DNA from: Suilimivivens sp964507235
Lineage (GTDB): Bacteria; Bacillota; Clostridia; Lachnospirales; Lachnospiraceae
Length of the DNA stretch: 55,266 bases
Assembly: GCA_964507235.1 (NCBI GenBank)
Contig: CAZDPE010000005.1
Coordinates: 1 to 55,266, forward strand
Direction: 5' to 3'
Under the pieces are notes generated by a model. That model searched no databases. It worked only from the letters and a program-made list of their open reading frames with translations, and was not told where the DNA came from. Position 1 is the first letter of the stretch; every line of letters begins with the position of its first letter. A program made the position numbers and the translations under genes. Below, piece after piece: positions 16,326 through 24,297 of this stretch.

Positions 16326-17048
16326 TTAAATTTTTGTGGTAAAAAAGGGAAGAAAAATTTCATCCTCCGGCAGCCTTGTAAAACTCATTTCTTTTCCGGT
16401 TTCAGGATGTCTGAACAGGAGTTTATAAGCACATAAAGCCACATTTTTTAATCCTATTTCACGGCACAGCTGCTTATCCTCTGCCGTTCCGTACTTACTG
16501 TCCCCAAGAAGCGGCATCCCTGCGTTTGCCATCTGCACGCGAATTTGATGATGTCTGCCCGTAAACAGTTCAATTTCCATTAAAGAAGCTTCCTGCAGAA
16601 CCTCCAGAATCATTAATGTTTTTATCAGCTTATAATCAAGCACCGCCTTTTTGGCTCCCGGAAAATCTTTTTTTACGGCCACGGATATATTTGTTTTTTT
16701 ATCTTTGTACAAATAATCCTCCAGCCTGCACCTTTCCTTTTCCGGACGGCCGTAAATGACTGAATAATAATATTTATGGAAAGCTCCCTCCGTTATCTGC
16801 CTGCTTAGCGCAGCCGCCGCCTGCTTCGTTTTTGCAAAAACCAAAATTCCCGCAACCGGCTGGTCCAGCCTGTGAACGAGCCCCAGATATGGCTCCCCTT
16901 TCCCTTTATTATCCGGTTTTCCTGATAAATAATTTTTTAATTCGCTGACCATATCCTGCTGTCCAAGCCTTGCTGTCTGAGTAGCAATTCCTGCAGGCTT
17001 ATAGGCAACTATAATTGATTCATCTTCAAAAACAATGTTCTTTTGCAT
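16326..17048 (-). CDS. RluA-family pseudouridine synthase
   Basis: 240-residue enzyme converting uridine to pseudouridine in RNA. The catalytic motif GLVHRLDQPVAGILVFAK contains the aspartate D62. The later GRHHQIRVQMANAG and LLGDSKYG motifs also match the family. No S4 domain is present, so it is the short stand-alone form; target RNA unknown. It lies in the same direction between the phospholipase D-like gene (32 nt away) and the AI-2E-family gene. Confidence 0.9.
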   Translation of the reverse strand: MQKNIVFEDESIIVAYKPAGIATQTARLGQQDMVSELKNYLSGKPDNKGKGEPYLGLVHRLDQPVAGILVFAKTKQAAAALSRQITEGAFHKYYYSVIYGRPEKERCRLEDYLYKDKKTNISVAVKKDFPGAKKAVLDYKLIKTLMILEVLQEASLMEIELFTGRHHQIRVQMANAGMPLLGDSKYGTAEDKQLCREIGLKNVALCAYKLLFRHPETGKEMSFTRLPEDEIFLPFFTTKI

Positions 17049-17079
17049 CAGATAGTCCCTGTCTTTCTATTATCTTGGA

Positions 17080-18495
17080 TTATAACAGATATCGAAACGG
17101 ATATACAATAATCCTCAGCAAAGTATAAAAACATTTTTTTCCAAAACTCATTTCTATTTCTGAATAGTTATTTCCGTAAGCTACTGTTCCGTCCGGCTGC
17201 ACATGCCTGCTTTGATTCATCTGCTCCTGTGTCTTTTCCCGAAGGTAACTGTTAAGAGCCTGACTGTCTATTACAAGCATCATCTCCGTATCCAGATAAG
17301 TACTCCTGATATCCAGATTATAAGAACCCACAATACTGATATTATCATCTATGAGAACTGTTTTTGTGTGCAGGGACTGATCGCTGAACACCTCGTATAC
17401 TTCCGCGCCTGTATCAAGAATATTGCTTTTTTCGTTCAGATAATCGGTACATCCCCACGGATTAGCGCCATTTTCCACTGCATTCGTAACTATCTGAAGC
17501 CTTGTCCCACCGTCACAAAGCCCGGCTATTCCTTCATACATATCCCTGCTGCATATAATATAAGGTGTCTGAATTATCACATCTTCCCCCTGAAGCATAT
17601 ATTGATAGAGGGTATCCCACAAATCCGGTGATTTATTGGAAGGCTCGGCAGGATTTAGAAGTAAGCTTATACCTTCTGCTTCCATGGTATCGCTTTCCCA
17701 GTCCGTTTCCTCAAATGCATAGGGATATATCTGCTGAATTTTTTCATAATGAAGCCTTAAATATCCTGCAGCATCCTTCACCTTTTCTGAATTTCCGCTG
17801 CCGGCAACATCCTGACTGCAAGGCAAATCCCATATGAAATTGAAATATTCCTGTAATTGCTTTACAGACGCATTAGCTGCTGCCTTTGCATTGTACACCA
17901 GAATATCCCTGTCAATATTATACTTATCCCTGTAATTTCCGAGGAATAAATTATTGGTATTTCTTCCGCCTAAAATATAGATTCTGTCATCTGCAATAAG
18001 ATATTTATCATGCATACGATAATTTATCATCCACGGCTTTAGTAGATTGACTGGATTATAAAATTTTGCTTCCACATTCGGAAGTGAAACCAGCGCTTTA
18101 AAATAACTGCTTTTGCCCAGCTTCAGCATACCGTTGATACCATCAATAAACAACCTGATATGTACTCCGCGGTCGGCCGCTTTCACCAGCGCAGACATCA
18201 TGTCAATACCGCTGTCGTCATTGCCGAAATCAAAGGTCGATAAAACAATTTCATTCTCAGCTGCTTCAATCGTACGAAGCCTCCATATCAGGGCATCCTC
18301 ATTATCATCAATACAAAGAATATGTTCCTTTTCCGATACCGCTTCCGGTAAAAAAACTGCGGAAAAAGAATTTTCATTTCCTTTTCCCGCCTTGTTATTC
18401 ATTAATGGGGGCAGCAGACAGCCCAAAACTATAAAAGCAATAAAAAGAATAATTACTGTAAAGAAAATTTTTTTAATTAACAACCACTGTTTCAT
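17080..18495 (-). CDS. Phospholipase D / cardiolipin synthase-like protein
   Basis: 471-residue membrane-anchored protein with one N-terminal helix (about residues 7-27) and two HKD motifs: HDKYLIADDRIYILGGRN and HTKTVLIDDNISIVGSYN, each followed by the expected downstream Gly-Asn or Ser-Asn. Two HKD motifs place it in the phosphatidyltransferase/phospholipase D superfamily that includes cardiolipin synthase. It starts 2 nt after the response regulator gene, so it is almost certainly in that operon, suggesting two-component control of membrane lipid composition. Only one membrane helix is seen where typical Cls has two, so the exact activity is open. Confidence 0.82.
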   Translation of the reverse strand: MKQWLLIKKIFFTVIILFIAFIVLGCLLPPLMNNKAGKGNENSFSAVFLPEAVSEKEHILCIDDNEDALIWRLRTIEAAENEIVLSTFDFGNDDSGIDMMSALVKAADRGVHIRLFIDGINGMLKLGKSSYFKALVSLPNVEAKFYNPVNLLKPWMINYRMHDKYLIADDRIYILGGRNTNNLFLGNYRDKYNIDRDILVYNAKAAANASVKQLQEYFNFIWDLPCSQDVAGSGNSEKVKDAAGYLRLHYEKIQQIYPYAFEETDWESDTMEAEGISLLLNPAEPSNKSPDLWDTLYQYMLQGEDVIIQTPYIICSRDMYEGIAGLCDGGTRLQIVTNAVENGANPWGCTDYLNEKSNILDTGAEVYEVFSDQSLHTKTVLIDDNISIVGSYNLDIRSTYLDTEMMLVIDSQALNSYLREKTQEQMNQSRHVQPDGTVAYGNNYSEIEMSFGKKCFYTLLRIIVYPFRYLL

Positions 18496-18497
18496 TA

Positions 18498-19187
18498 TTA
18501 AACCTTAAACCGATATCCTACACCCCATATTGTTTCAATATACTGTGGTTTGGCAGAATCAAATTCAATTTTTTCCCTGATTTTCTTAATATGGACAGTT
18601 ACTGTAGCAATATCTCCGATAGAATCCATATCCCAGATTTCCCTGAACAGTTCTTCTTTGGTATACACATGATTTGGATGCTCCGCCAGGAAGGTAAGCA
18701 AATCAAATTCCTTGCCGGTAAAGGCCTTTTCCACGCCATCTACTAAAACTCTTCTGGCAGTTTTATCAATACGGATTCCCCTGATTTCAATAATATCGTT
18801 ATTCTTCTGATTGGATCCCACCAGCCTGTCATATCTTGCCATATGGGCTTTCACTCTTGCTACCAGTTCACTGGGACTGAAGGGCTTAGTCATATAATCG
18901 TCCGCGCCAAGACCGAGGCCTCTGATTTTATCAATATCATCTTTTTTAGCAGAAACCATTATGATGGGTATATTCTTTTCCTCTCTGATATGCTTGCAGA
19001 TTTCAAAGCCATCCATACCGGGCAGCATCAAATCAAGCACTATCAAATCAAAATCCTCCGAAAGCGCCGCCTTAAGCCCCTCATCACCGGTGTTTTTAAT
19101 ACTTACATCAAAACCGCTGAGTTCCAGATAATCCTTCTCCAAATCTGCAATTGCTTCTTCATCCTCAATAATTAATATCCTGCTCAT
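18498..19187 (-). CDS. OmpR/PhoB-family response regulator
   Basis: 229 aa: receiver domain with acidic residues near positions 9-10, phosphoacceptor D52 (DLIVLDLMLPGMDG) and the KP switch lysine (DDYMTKPFSPSEL), then a winged-helix DNA-binding domain ending VHIKKIREKIEFD and TIWGVGYRFKV. AGGAGG precedes the ATG. It is encoded 21 nt downstream of its likely partner kinase and directly before the phospholipase D-like gene. Confidence 0.95.
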   Translation of the reverse strand: MSRILIIEDEEAIADLEKDYLELSGFDVSIKNTGDEGLKAALSEDFDLIVLDLMLPGMDGFEICKHIREEKNIPIIMVSAKKDDIDKIRGLGLGADDYMTKPFSPSELVARVKAHMARYDRLVGSNQKNNDIIEIRGIRIDKTARRVLVDGVEKAFTGKEFDLLTFLAEHPNHVYTKEELFREIWDMDSIGDIATVTVHIKKIREKIEFDSAKPQYIETIWGVGYRFKV

Positions 19188-19208
19188 TCCATTTCCTCCT
19201 GTTTATCT

Positions 19209-20690
19209 CTAATCCTGCATTTCCTTATATTTTCTGATTACAAAATGCATGCAGGTTCCTTCTCCTTCTCTGCTGGTTGCCCAAATATAACCACCATGGT
19301 CTTCAATTATCTTTTTAACAATAGAGAGTCCGATACCGCTGCCTCCCTGTGCTGAATTGCGTGAAGCATCGGTGCGGAAAAATCTCTCAAAAATATTCGG
19401 AAGATCTCTGGCCGCGATTCCCTTTCCGTTGTCTTCTATCTCTACCCGTATGGAATCAATCTCATCCAGAATCCGGATGTCAATTTCACCATGCTGCTTA
19501 TCCATATATTTTACACTGTTGCCGATAATATTATTTATAACACGTTTAAGCTGCTCCGGGTCTGCAATTATCACTGCATCCTGGGACACCAGATTGGAAT
19601 AGTTCAGTTCTATATTTTTTGACTCCAGATCAAGTCCCACCTCTTCGATACAATCCCCGAAATATTCTGCCACATTAATTCTGTGAAAATGATATGGTAT
19701 TCTGTTGGAATCTATTCCTGAATATACAGTCAGTTCATTAATCAGCCTGTCCATATCATTGGCTTTATTATAAATGGTTTTAATATATTTATCCATTTTT
19801 TCCGGCGTATCAGCAACGCCATCCATAATACCTTCCACATACCCTTTAATTGCTGTAATAGGCGTCTTTAAATCATGGGAAATATTACTTACAAGCTCTT
19901 TATTCTGCTTTTCCGCCAATATCTTTTCATCAGTGGATTCCTTAAGCCTGAGCCTCATATCTTCATAATTCCGGTACAAATCACCGATTTCACCATCATT
20001 TTTATCAGGCAGCATATATTCCAGATTGCCTTCCGCGATATTCTGCATGGCGATATTCAGCTGATTAATCGGTTCAAAAACGCCCTTGCTAATCCACTTT
20101 GTTAAAAAGATGCTGGTAATAATCAATATTACCATAATGGAAATGGCCATATCTATAAATAATTCTCTGGAAACAATGGGATTGGCTTTCGTTATAACAA
20201 AAAAGCTTCCTTCACTGCCGTCCCTGAAATAAAAATCCATCTGACGCACAAATTTATTCATATCATCATAATAAATTCCCTGCGCCATTTCCGGATTGAT
20301 ATTTTCCTCATCAAATTCCGGAAGCCTGTCAAAAATCTGAGCAGAGGCAATCTGATTACCGGTAAAATATAATACATCATTCTTACGGATAATGATATAA
20401 GAAGATTTATCCGATATTTTATCATTGATGGCGGTAAGCACTGCTTCATCCTCTAAAAGAGAGGGGTCTTCATCCAGCTTCTTCTTCACTTCATAAAAAA
20501 TTTCATCGGACATAACCCTGGAGGCCTGCGTAGGGTCAATTAAAATGCTGTAATCACTGTTTCTGAATCCATATTCCTCCTGCTGCTTGGATAAATACGT
20601 TCCTATAGCCAGAAATGCCGTCACTGCCAATGCCAGCGGCAATAAAATGATTGTTAAAAATGTAATTAAAAGTCTTGTTTTAAATTTCAT
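19209..20690 (-). CDS. Sensor histidine kinase
   Basis: 493 aa. Two membrane helices (about residues 7-27 and 175-195) bracket an extracellular sensor domain of roughly 145 residues. A HAMP linker (FEPINQLNIAMQNIAEGNLE) follows. The H-box is SNISHDLKTPITAIKGYVEG, and the ATP-binding N, G1 and G2 boxes are visible as NNIIGNSVKY, IEDNGKGIAARDL and GGSGIGLSIVKKI. First gene of a minus-strand set with its regulator, the phospholipase D-like protein and probably the genes beyond. The signal sensed is unknown. Confidence 0.95.
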   Translation of the reverse strand: MKFKTRLLITFLTIILLPLALAVTAFLAIGTYLSKQQEEYGFRNSDYSILIDPTQASRVMSDEIFYEVKKKLDEDPSLLEDEAVLTAINDKISDKSSYIIIRKNDVLYFTGNQIASAQIFDRLPEFDEENINPEMAQGIYYDDMNKFVRQMDFYFRDGSEGSFFVITKANPIVSRELFIDMAISIMVILIITSIFLTKWISKGVFEPINQLNIAMQNIAEGNLEYMLPDKNDGEIGDLYRNYEDMRLRLKESTDEKILAEKQNKELVSNISHDLKTPITAIKGYVEGIMDGVADTPEKMDKYIKTIYNKANDMDRLINELTVYSGIDSNRIPYHFHRINVAEYFGDCIEEVGLDLESKNIELNYSNLVSQDAVIIADPEQLKRVINNIIGNSVKYMDKQHGEIDIRILDEIDSIRVEIEDNGKGIAARDLPNIFERFFRTDASRNSAQGGSGIGLSIVKKIIEDHGGYIWATSREGEGTCMHFVIRKYKEMQD

Positions 20691-20798
20691 AATCTTTACC
20701 AGTTTAAAAAATTTAGTATTCTACGGAAAGTATAACATATTATGTATAAAAAAAATTATAAAAGAAAAGCTTTATATCTAAAAAATTTATAAAGTATA

Positions 20799-20826
20799 TT
20801 GACTTATTATGCTGTCCTGCTATAAT
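20799..20826 (+). promoter_or_regulatory. Sigma-A promoter of the PerR-type regulator gene
   Basis: TTGACT (20799-20804), 16 nt, then a perfect TATAAT (20821-20826). Overlap of the -10 region with a weak PerR-box-like CTATAATAATATCAG would allow autoregulation, but that match is poor. Confidence 0.85.
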
Positions 20827-20868
20827 AATATCAGTAATTGTTACTACTTTTGAAGGAAAGGACTTACT

Positions 20869-21267
20869 ATGAATTTGAAACACAGTAAGCAGCGGGATTC
20901 TATTAAAGAATTTCTGACAGGCAGAACAGACCACCCTACAGCGGCTGTTGTATATGAAAATGTCCGGAAAACTATTCCCAATATCAGTCTTGGTACCGTT
21001 TACCGAAATCTTTCTCTTTTAGCGGATATCGGAGAAATATCAAGAATTCGCGTAGGCGACAGTGTAGACCATTTTGATGCCGACATTTCTCCTCATTATC
21101 ACTTTATTTGCAGGGAATGCGGAAATGTTATGGATATGGATATGGACAAGGTGGATTTAGATAAAATTGCCGGCAGGAATTTCAGCGGTGAAATAGAATG
21201 CCATACCATTTGCTTCTACGGCAGATGTGAAAAATGCTGTAAAGCCTCTGTTCAGGTAAAAACATAA
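20869..21267 (+). CDS. perR: PerR-type peroxide-responsive repressor (Fur family)
   Basis: 132 aa. The winged helix includes ISLGTVYRNLSLLADIGEI. The metal-binding region reads VDHFDADISPHYHFICRECG, followed by VMDMD. Placement of His in DHPTA, Asp in HFD, the HYH pair and Asp in VMD matches the PerR iron/manganese site, and two CxxC pairs (CREC, CEKC) form the structural zinc site. PerR senses hydrogen peroxide by metal-catalysed His oxidation. AAGGA precedes the ATG. The next gene is a reverse rubrerythrin, a classic PerR target in Clostridia. Other Fur subfamilies are possible but fit less well. Confidence 0.88.
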   Translation: MNLKHSKQRDSIKEFLTGRTDHPTAAVVYENVRKTIPNISLGTVYRNLSLLADIGEISRIRVGDSVDHFDADISPHYHFICRECGNVMDMDMDKVDLDKIAGRNFSGEIECHTICFYGRCEKCCKASVQVKT

Positions 21268-21306
21268 TGTTTCATTATGTTAAATTAACAATTAAAAATA
21301 TTATAA
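21261..21306. promoter_or_regulatory. Dyad and candidate Per box upstream of rubrerythrin
   Basis: Two elements lie between the regulator and rubrerythrin genes. The first is a perfect 9-bp inverted repeat, AACATAATG-TTT-CATTATGTT (21261-21281), overlapping the perR stop. The second is TTAAAAATATTATAA (21292-21306), which matches the PerR box consensus TTATAATNATTATAA at 12 of 14 fixed positions. The second abuts the rbr ribosome site. Binding by PerR is inferred. Confidence 0.6.
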
Positions 21307-21324
21307 GAAAAGGAGATTAAGATT

Positions 21325-21864
21325 ATGAAGTTTGTATGTCAGGTTTGTGGTTATGTTTATGAAGGAGATGCAGCACCGGAAAAATGTCCCGTTTGTAATG
21401 CACCCGCAGAGAAATTCACAGTTCAGAGCGCTGATAAGACTTGGGCTGCAGAACATGTTGTAGGCGTGGCTCAGGGCGTATCCGAAGATATCCTTGAAGA
21501 TTTAAGATCGAATTTCAACGGTGAATGTACAGAAGTTGGTATGTATCTGGCTATGGCAAGAGTTGCTCACAGAGAAGGCTACCCTGAAATCGGTTTATAC
21601 TGGGAAAAGGCTGCATGGGAAGAAGCTGAACATGCTGCTAAATTTGCAGAACTGTTAGGAGAAGTTGTAACAGATTCCACCAAGAAGAACCTTGAAATGA
21701 GAATAGATGCAGAAAACGGCGCTACAGCTGGTAAATTTGACCTTGCTAAGAGAGCAAAGGCAGCTAATCTTGACGCTATTCATGATACAGTACATGAAAT
21801 GGCCCGCGACGAAGCAAGACACGGACGTGCATTTGAAGGTCTGTTAAAGAGATACTTTGGTTAA
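21325..21864 (+). CDS. rbr: Reverse rubrerythrin
   Basis: 179-residue peroxidase for oxidative defence. The N-terminal rubredoxin domain has its iron ligands at C5, C8, C21 and C24 (CQVC and CPVC). A ferritin-like four-helix di-iron domain follows, with glutamates in FNGECTEVGMYLAM, KAAWEEAEHAAKF and MARDEARHGRAF. Rubredoxin at the N-terminus is the reverse order relative to classical rubrerythrin and is typical of Clostridia. AAAAGGAG lies upstream and a terminator follows. It reduces hydrogen peroxide using electrons from NADH- or rubredoxin-linked donors. Confidence 0.95.
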   Translation: MKFVCQVCGYVYEGDAAPEKCPVCNAPAEKFTVQSADKTWAAEHVVGVAQGVSEDILEDLRSNFNGECTEVGMYLAMARVAHREGYPEIGLYWEKAAWEEAEHAAKFAELLGEVVTDSTKKNLEMRIDAENGATAGKFDLAKRAKAANLDAIHDTVHEMARDEARHGRAFEGLLKRYFG

Positions 21865-21899
21865 TTAGAAATGCCTTAAAAGCAATTATTTGAAAACCT

Positions 21900-21937
21900 A
21901 AGGGTATGCCGGAGCAATCTGACATACCCTTATTTTT
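21900..21937 (+). terminator. Intrinsic terminator after rubrerythrin
   Basis: AAGGGTATG pairs with CATACCCTT across a 14-nt loop and is followed by ATTTTT. It closes the perR-rbr operon. Confidence 0.9.
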
Positions 21938-22139
21938 GTGCAAGTGGTTGTGTCTGGATGTGGGTTTGGATTTTTGTCATTCTATTGCAACAAGGTCTGT
22001 TCTTTCATAGCGATTATGCCCTTGTAATTGCTTTTTTTCCTGCCGTTTGAGCAGACAATATTTTGCCTGTATCAACTCTATGCATCCATCTATACTGTCT
22101 TTTTCCACAACAGCAGACTTCCATATATTGAGAGCAATT
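21938..22139. other. Unassigned region with a possible gene remnant
   Basis: About 200 bp between the rbr terminator and the dehydrogenase stop. On the minus strand an open frame of about 50 codons ends at 21977 (...HNRYERTDLVAIE) but has no start or ribosome site of its own and runs into the dehydrogenase in another frame. It could be the tail of a decayed gene. I do not recognise it. Confidence 0.3.
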
Positions 22140-23150
22140 CTAAAACTTAATGACAACATTAAAGGCTCTGTCGCTTTGAGAGGCTGTTTCAATTGCTTCC
22201 GAGATATCATCAAGAGAAAACTCATGTGTAATAATGGATTCAATATCCCATGCGCCGCTTTCCATAATCTTTAATACATCCGCAACATCCTCCGGCATGT
22301 ATCCTCCGGAGCCGATAATGCTTTTCTGCGCATAAGTCATGTGCAGCAAATCCAGACTCCGAATTGCATTATTAACTGCTACGGAAACAAAGCGGCTCTC
22401 AATTTTGCCATGCTGCATAAATATATCTAAAACGCTTTCCGCACCTGCGGCATCAATAAAAATATCCGCATTAAAGGTCGTTCCCGACAATCCGTATGCA
22501 TCCCCAAAATACAGGGAGGCAGCAGCATAAAGATCCTGCTTGGCAGTGTTACAGACTGTAAATCCCATATTCTCTGCAATATTCAGCCTGAAGTCAGAAA
22601 TATCCGCAAGCATTACCTTTTTCAGTCCAAAATACTTAAGGGCTGTTGCAGCGGCTAAACCGATTGTTCCGCAGCCGAATACAATGGCTGTTTCGTTTGG
22701 TTTGGGGCCGGAACGTCTGGCAGCCCTGCATCCAACCGTAAAAGGCTCGATAAGACAGGCGGTTTTATCACTGATGGTATCCGGAATAAAGTACAGGGAA
22801 TGATTCAGCTTTGCATCCGGTATCAGTATATACTCTGAAAATCCGCCGATGGTGCCTGCACGCTTTGTATCATTTTTTGCAAATCTCGGGTACGGATATA
22901 CCCGTTGTCCGATTTTAAATTCCGTTATATTTTTACCTGCTGCATAAACCTCCGAAATTGTTTCATGCCCAAATTCCATACCTACGGTTATCTTATGACC
23001 TGTTCCCGGACCTTTTGTATAAACAGCCACATCTGTTCCGCATATACTTGAATAAATATTGCGAATCAGGACATCATTATCTCCAACCTCCGGAATATCC
23101 AACTCTCTGACTTCTACCTTTCCTTTTCCTAAATAAATTCCTGCTTTCAT
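22140..23150 (-). CDS. Zinc-dependent medium-chain alcohol/polyol dehydrogenase
   Basis: 336-residue MDR dehydrogenase. Catalytic zinc ligands are visible as C in SICGTD, H-E in GMEFGHE and E in CLIEPF. The NAD(P)-binding Rossmann motif is VFGCGTIGLAAATAL. The lobe that normally holds four structural-zinc cysteines contains none (VYPYPRFAKNDTKRAGTIGG), as also occurs in some sorbitol dehydrogenases. The closest types by eye are sorbitol, galactitol-phosphate or threonine dehydrogenase; the substrate cannot be fixed. Its ATG overlaps the stop of the TetR gene (ATGA), so the two are translationally coupled and likely co-regulated. Confidence 0.85.
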   Translation of the reverse strand: MKAGIYLGKGKVEVRELDIPEVGDNDVLIRNIYSSICGTDVAVYTKGPGTGHKITVGMEFGHETISEVYAAGKNITEFKIGQRVYPYPRFAKNDTKRAGTIGGFSEYILIPDAKLNHSLYFIPDTISDKTACLIEPFTVGCRAARRSGPKPNETAIVFGCGTIGLAAATALKYFGLKKVMLADISDFRLNIAENMGFTVCNTAKQDLYAAASLYFGDAYGLSGTTFNADIFIDAAGAESVLDIFMQHGKIESRFVSVAVNNAIRSLDLLHMTYAQKSIIGSGGYMPEDVADVLKIMESGAWDIESIITHEFSLDDISEAIETASQSDRAFNVVIKF

Positions 23151-23758
23151 TTCTGATTCTCCATGTTCTTACAGCTTTCAGGTATCACATACTTCACAAT
23201 GATATCCATAAGCTGTTCTATTGTATCGCTGCAATCATTTTTCAGCCATTGCGTAACCATCGCAATCATTCCGTTTATATAAAAAGAAAGCAGATAGCTT
23301 CTTTCAGAAACCGGAATATCAAATCTTTCCATAATCGGATAAAATACATGCCGGAACATTTTCTGATAAGTTTCTTCGCAATAATTCATGAACGATAATT
23401 TCGTGATTGCAGTCAAAAACAATCTTTTATGGTCTTTGATGTAAGTAAGATACGGTGTTAAATATTGCGGAGTCAGCAATATCAGTTCCTTTAAGGGACA
23501 GCTTTCTATTTTAGCGGCGATGCCTGCGTTTTCCGACTGAAAATAGGATAAAAACTGTTCATTTATATAGTCGATGCTTTCCAGCAGCAAATCTTTTATA
23601 TTTTCATAGTGCAGATAAAAGGTGGAACGGTTTACACCTGCTTCTTCACAGATTTCCTTAATTGTGATATACTCAAATTCTTTCTTTTCAAGTAATCGAA
23701 TAAATGCTTCATCCATCCTGATTGCAGTATTAAAATATTTGCTTTCAGATTTATTCAA
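23147..23758 (-). CDS. TetR/AcrR-family transcriptional regulator
   Basis: 203 aa. The N-terminal helix-turn-helix is typical: YITIKEICEEAGVNRSTFYL (about residues 29-48) followed by HYENIKDLLLESI. The C-terminal half resembles the TetR_C_33 group found in Lachnospiraceae regulators. It is encoded 36 nt after the small membrane protein and overlaps the dehydrogenase gene by 4 nt. A candidate palindromic operator lies at 24209-24232. Ligand unknown. Confidence 0.9.
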   Translation of the reverse strand: MNKSESKYFNTAIRMDEAFIRLLEKKEFEYITIKEICEEAGVNRSTFYLHYENIKDLLLESIDYINEQFLSYFQSENAGIAAKIESCPLKELILLTPQYLTPYLTYIKDHKRLFLTAITKLSFMNYCEETYQKMFRHVFYPIMERFDIPVSERSYLLSFYINGMIAMVTQWLKNDCSDTIEQLMDIIVKYVIPESCKNMENQK

Positions 23759-23794
23759 GGCTTCCCATTCCTCCTTTTATCTGTACCTGAATAA

Positions 23795-24148
23795 CTAATT
23801 CTCACTGATTTCTTTTGCTAATTGCACGATTTCATATGCATATTTTTTCTTTCCTTTTTCCAGCAGCTTTCTATAAATCGGATAATTAATTCCCATCGCT
23901 GCCAATCCGATTACACCGATTACAATTCCAAGTACTATCTCTAATGTTGTTCCTGCTCCGATTACCGCCATAGAAAGGCACATTCCGACTCCTGTAACCA
24001 ATGCGGCTATGATGCCAAATGTGTATACAAAGACAGAAGCAGGCATTTTTGCCTTTCTGTCCAGTTTTTTTAATGCCACCACCTTTGCAGTGTCCTTCGG
24101 TGCGTATTCATTTGCCAGTGATTCTGCATAAATTTTGTCTGTGTTCAT
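23795..24148 (-). CDS. Small two-helix membrane protein
   Basis: 117 aa. A hydrophilic N-terminus (MNTDKIYAESLANEYAPKDT) and two strongly hydrophobic segments (about residues 39-60 and 64-86) precede a basic C-terminus with YPIYRKLLEKGKKKYA. Similar short proteins occur in many Lachnospiraceae, often beside TetR genes, and are sometimes labelled dihydropteridine reductase without clear basis. The ATG at 24148 has GGAGG 9 nt upstream; the 22 codons upstream in frame are not supported. First gene of a set with TetR and the dehydrogenase. Function unknown. Confidence 0.8.
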   Translation of the reverse strand: MNTDKIYAESLANEYAPKDTAKVVALKKLDRKAKMPASVFVYTFGIIAALVTGVGMCLSMAVIGAGTTLEIVLGIVIGVIGLAAMGINYPIYRKLLEKGKKKYAYEIVQLAKEISEN

Positions 24149-24179
24149 GCTTTTTGGCCTCCTTTTATTTGATGAGTTC

Positions 24180-24232
24180 ATTATAAAGAGGCCGGCGGCG
24201 AAACAGAACAACACAGATATTGTTTTGTGTTG
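24180..24232 (-). promoter_or_regulatory. Promoter with palindrome upstream of the TetR operon
   Basis: TATAAT (24180-24185, minus strand) lies 31 nt upstream of the ATG. Upstream of it is an inverted repeat CAACACA-N10-TGTGTTG (24209-24232) that covers the expected -35 area. This is a plausible operator for the TetR protein of the operon. The -35 itself is weak. Confidence 0.45.
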
Positions 24233-24297
24233 ATTTAAGAAATATTCTATCCTTTGGCTGTAAAAAATGCCAGTCTGAATTAATTTATTTCTTTACA

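Noticed and set aside
20805..20840. PerR box over the perR -10 element
   Set aside because: Only one half matches the consensus; the second half diverges, so it is mentioned only as a weak possibility.
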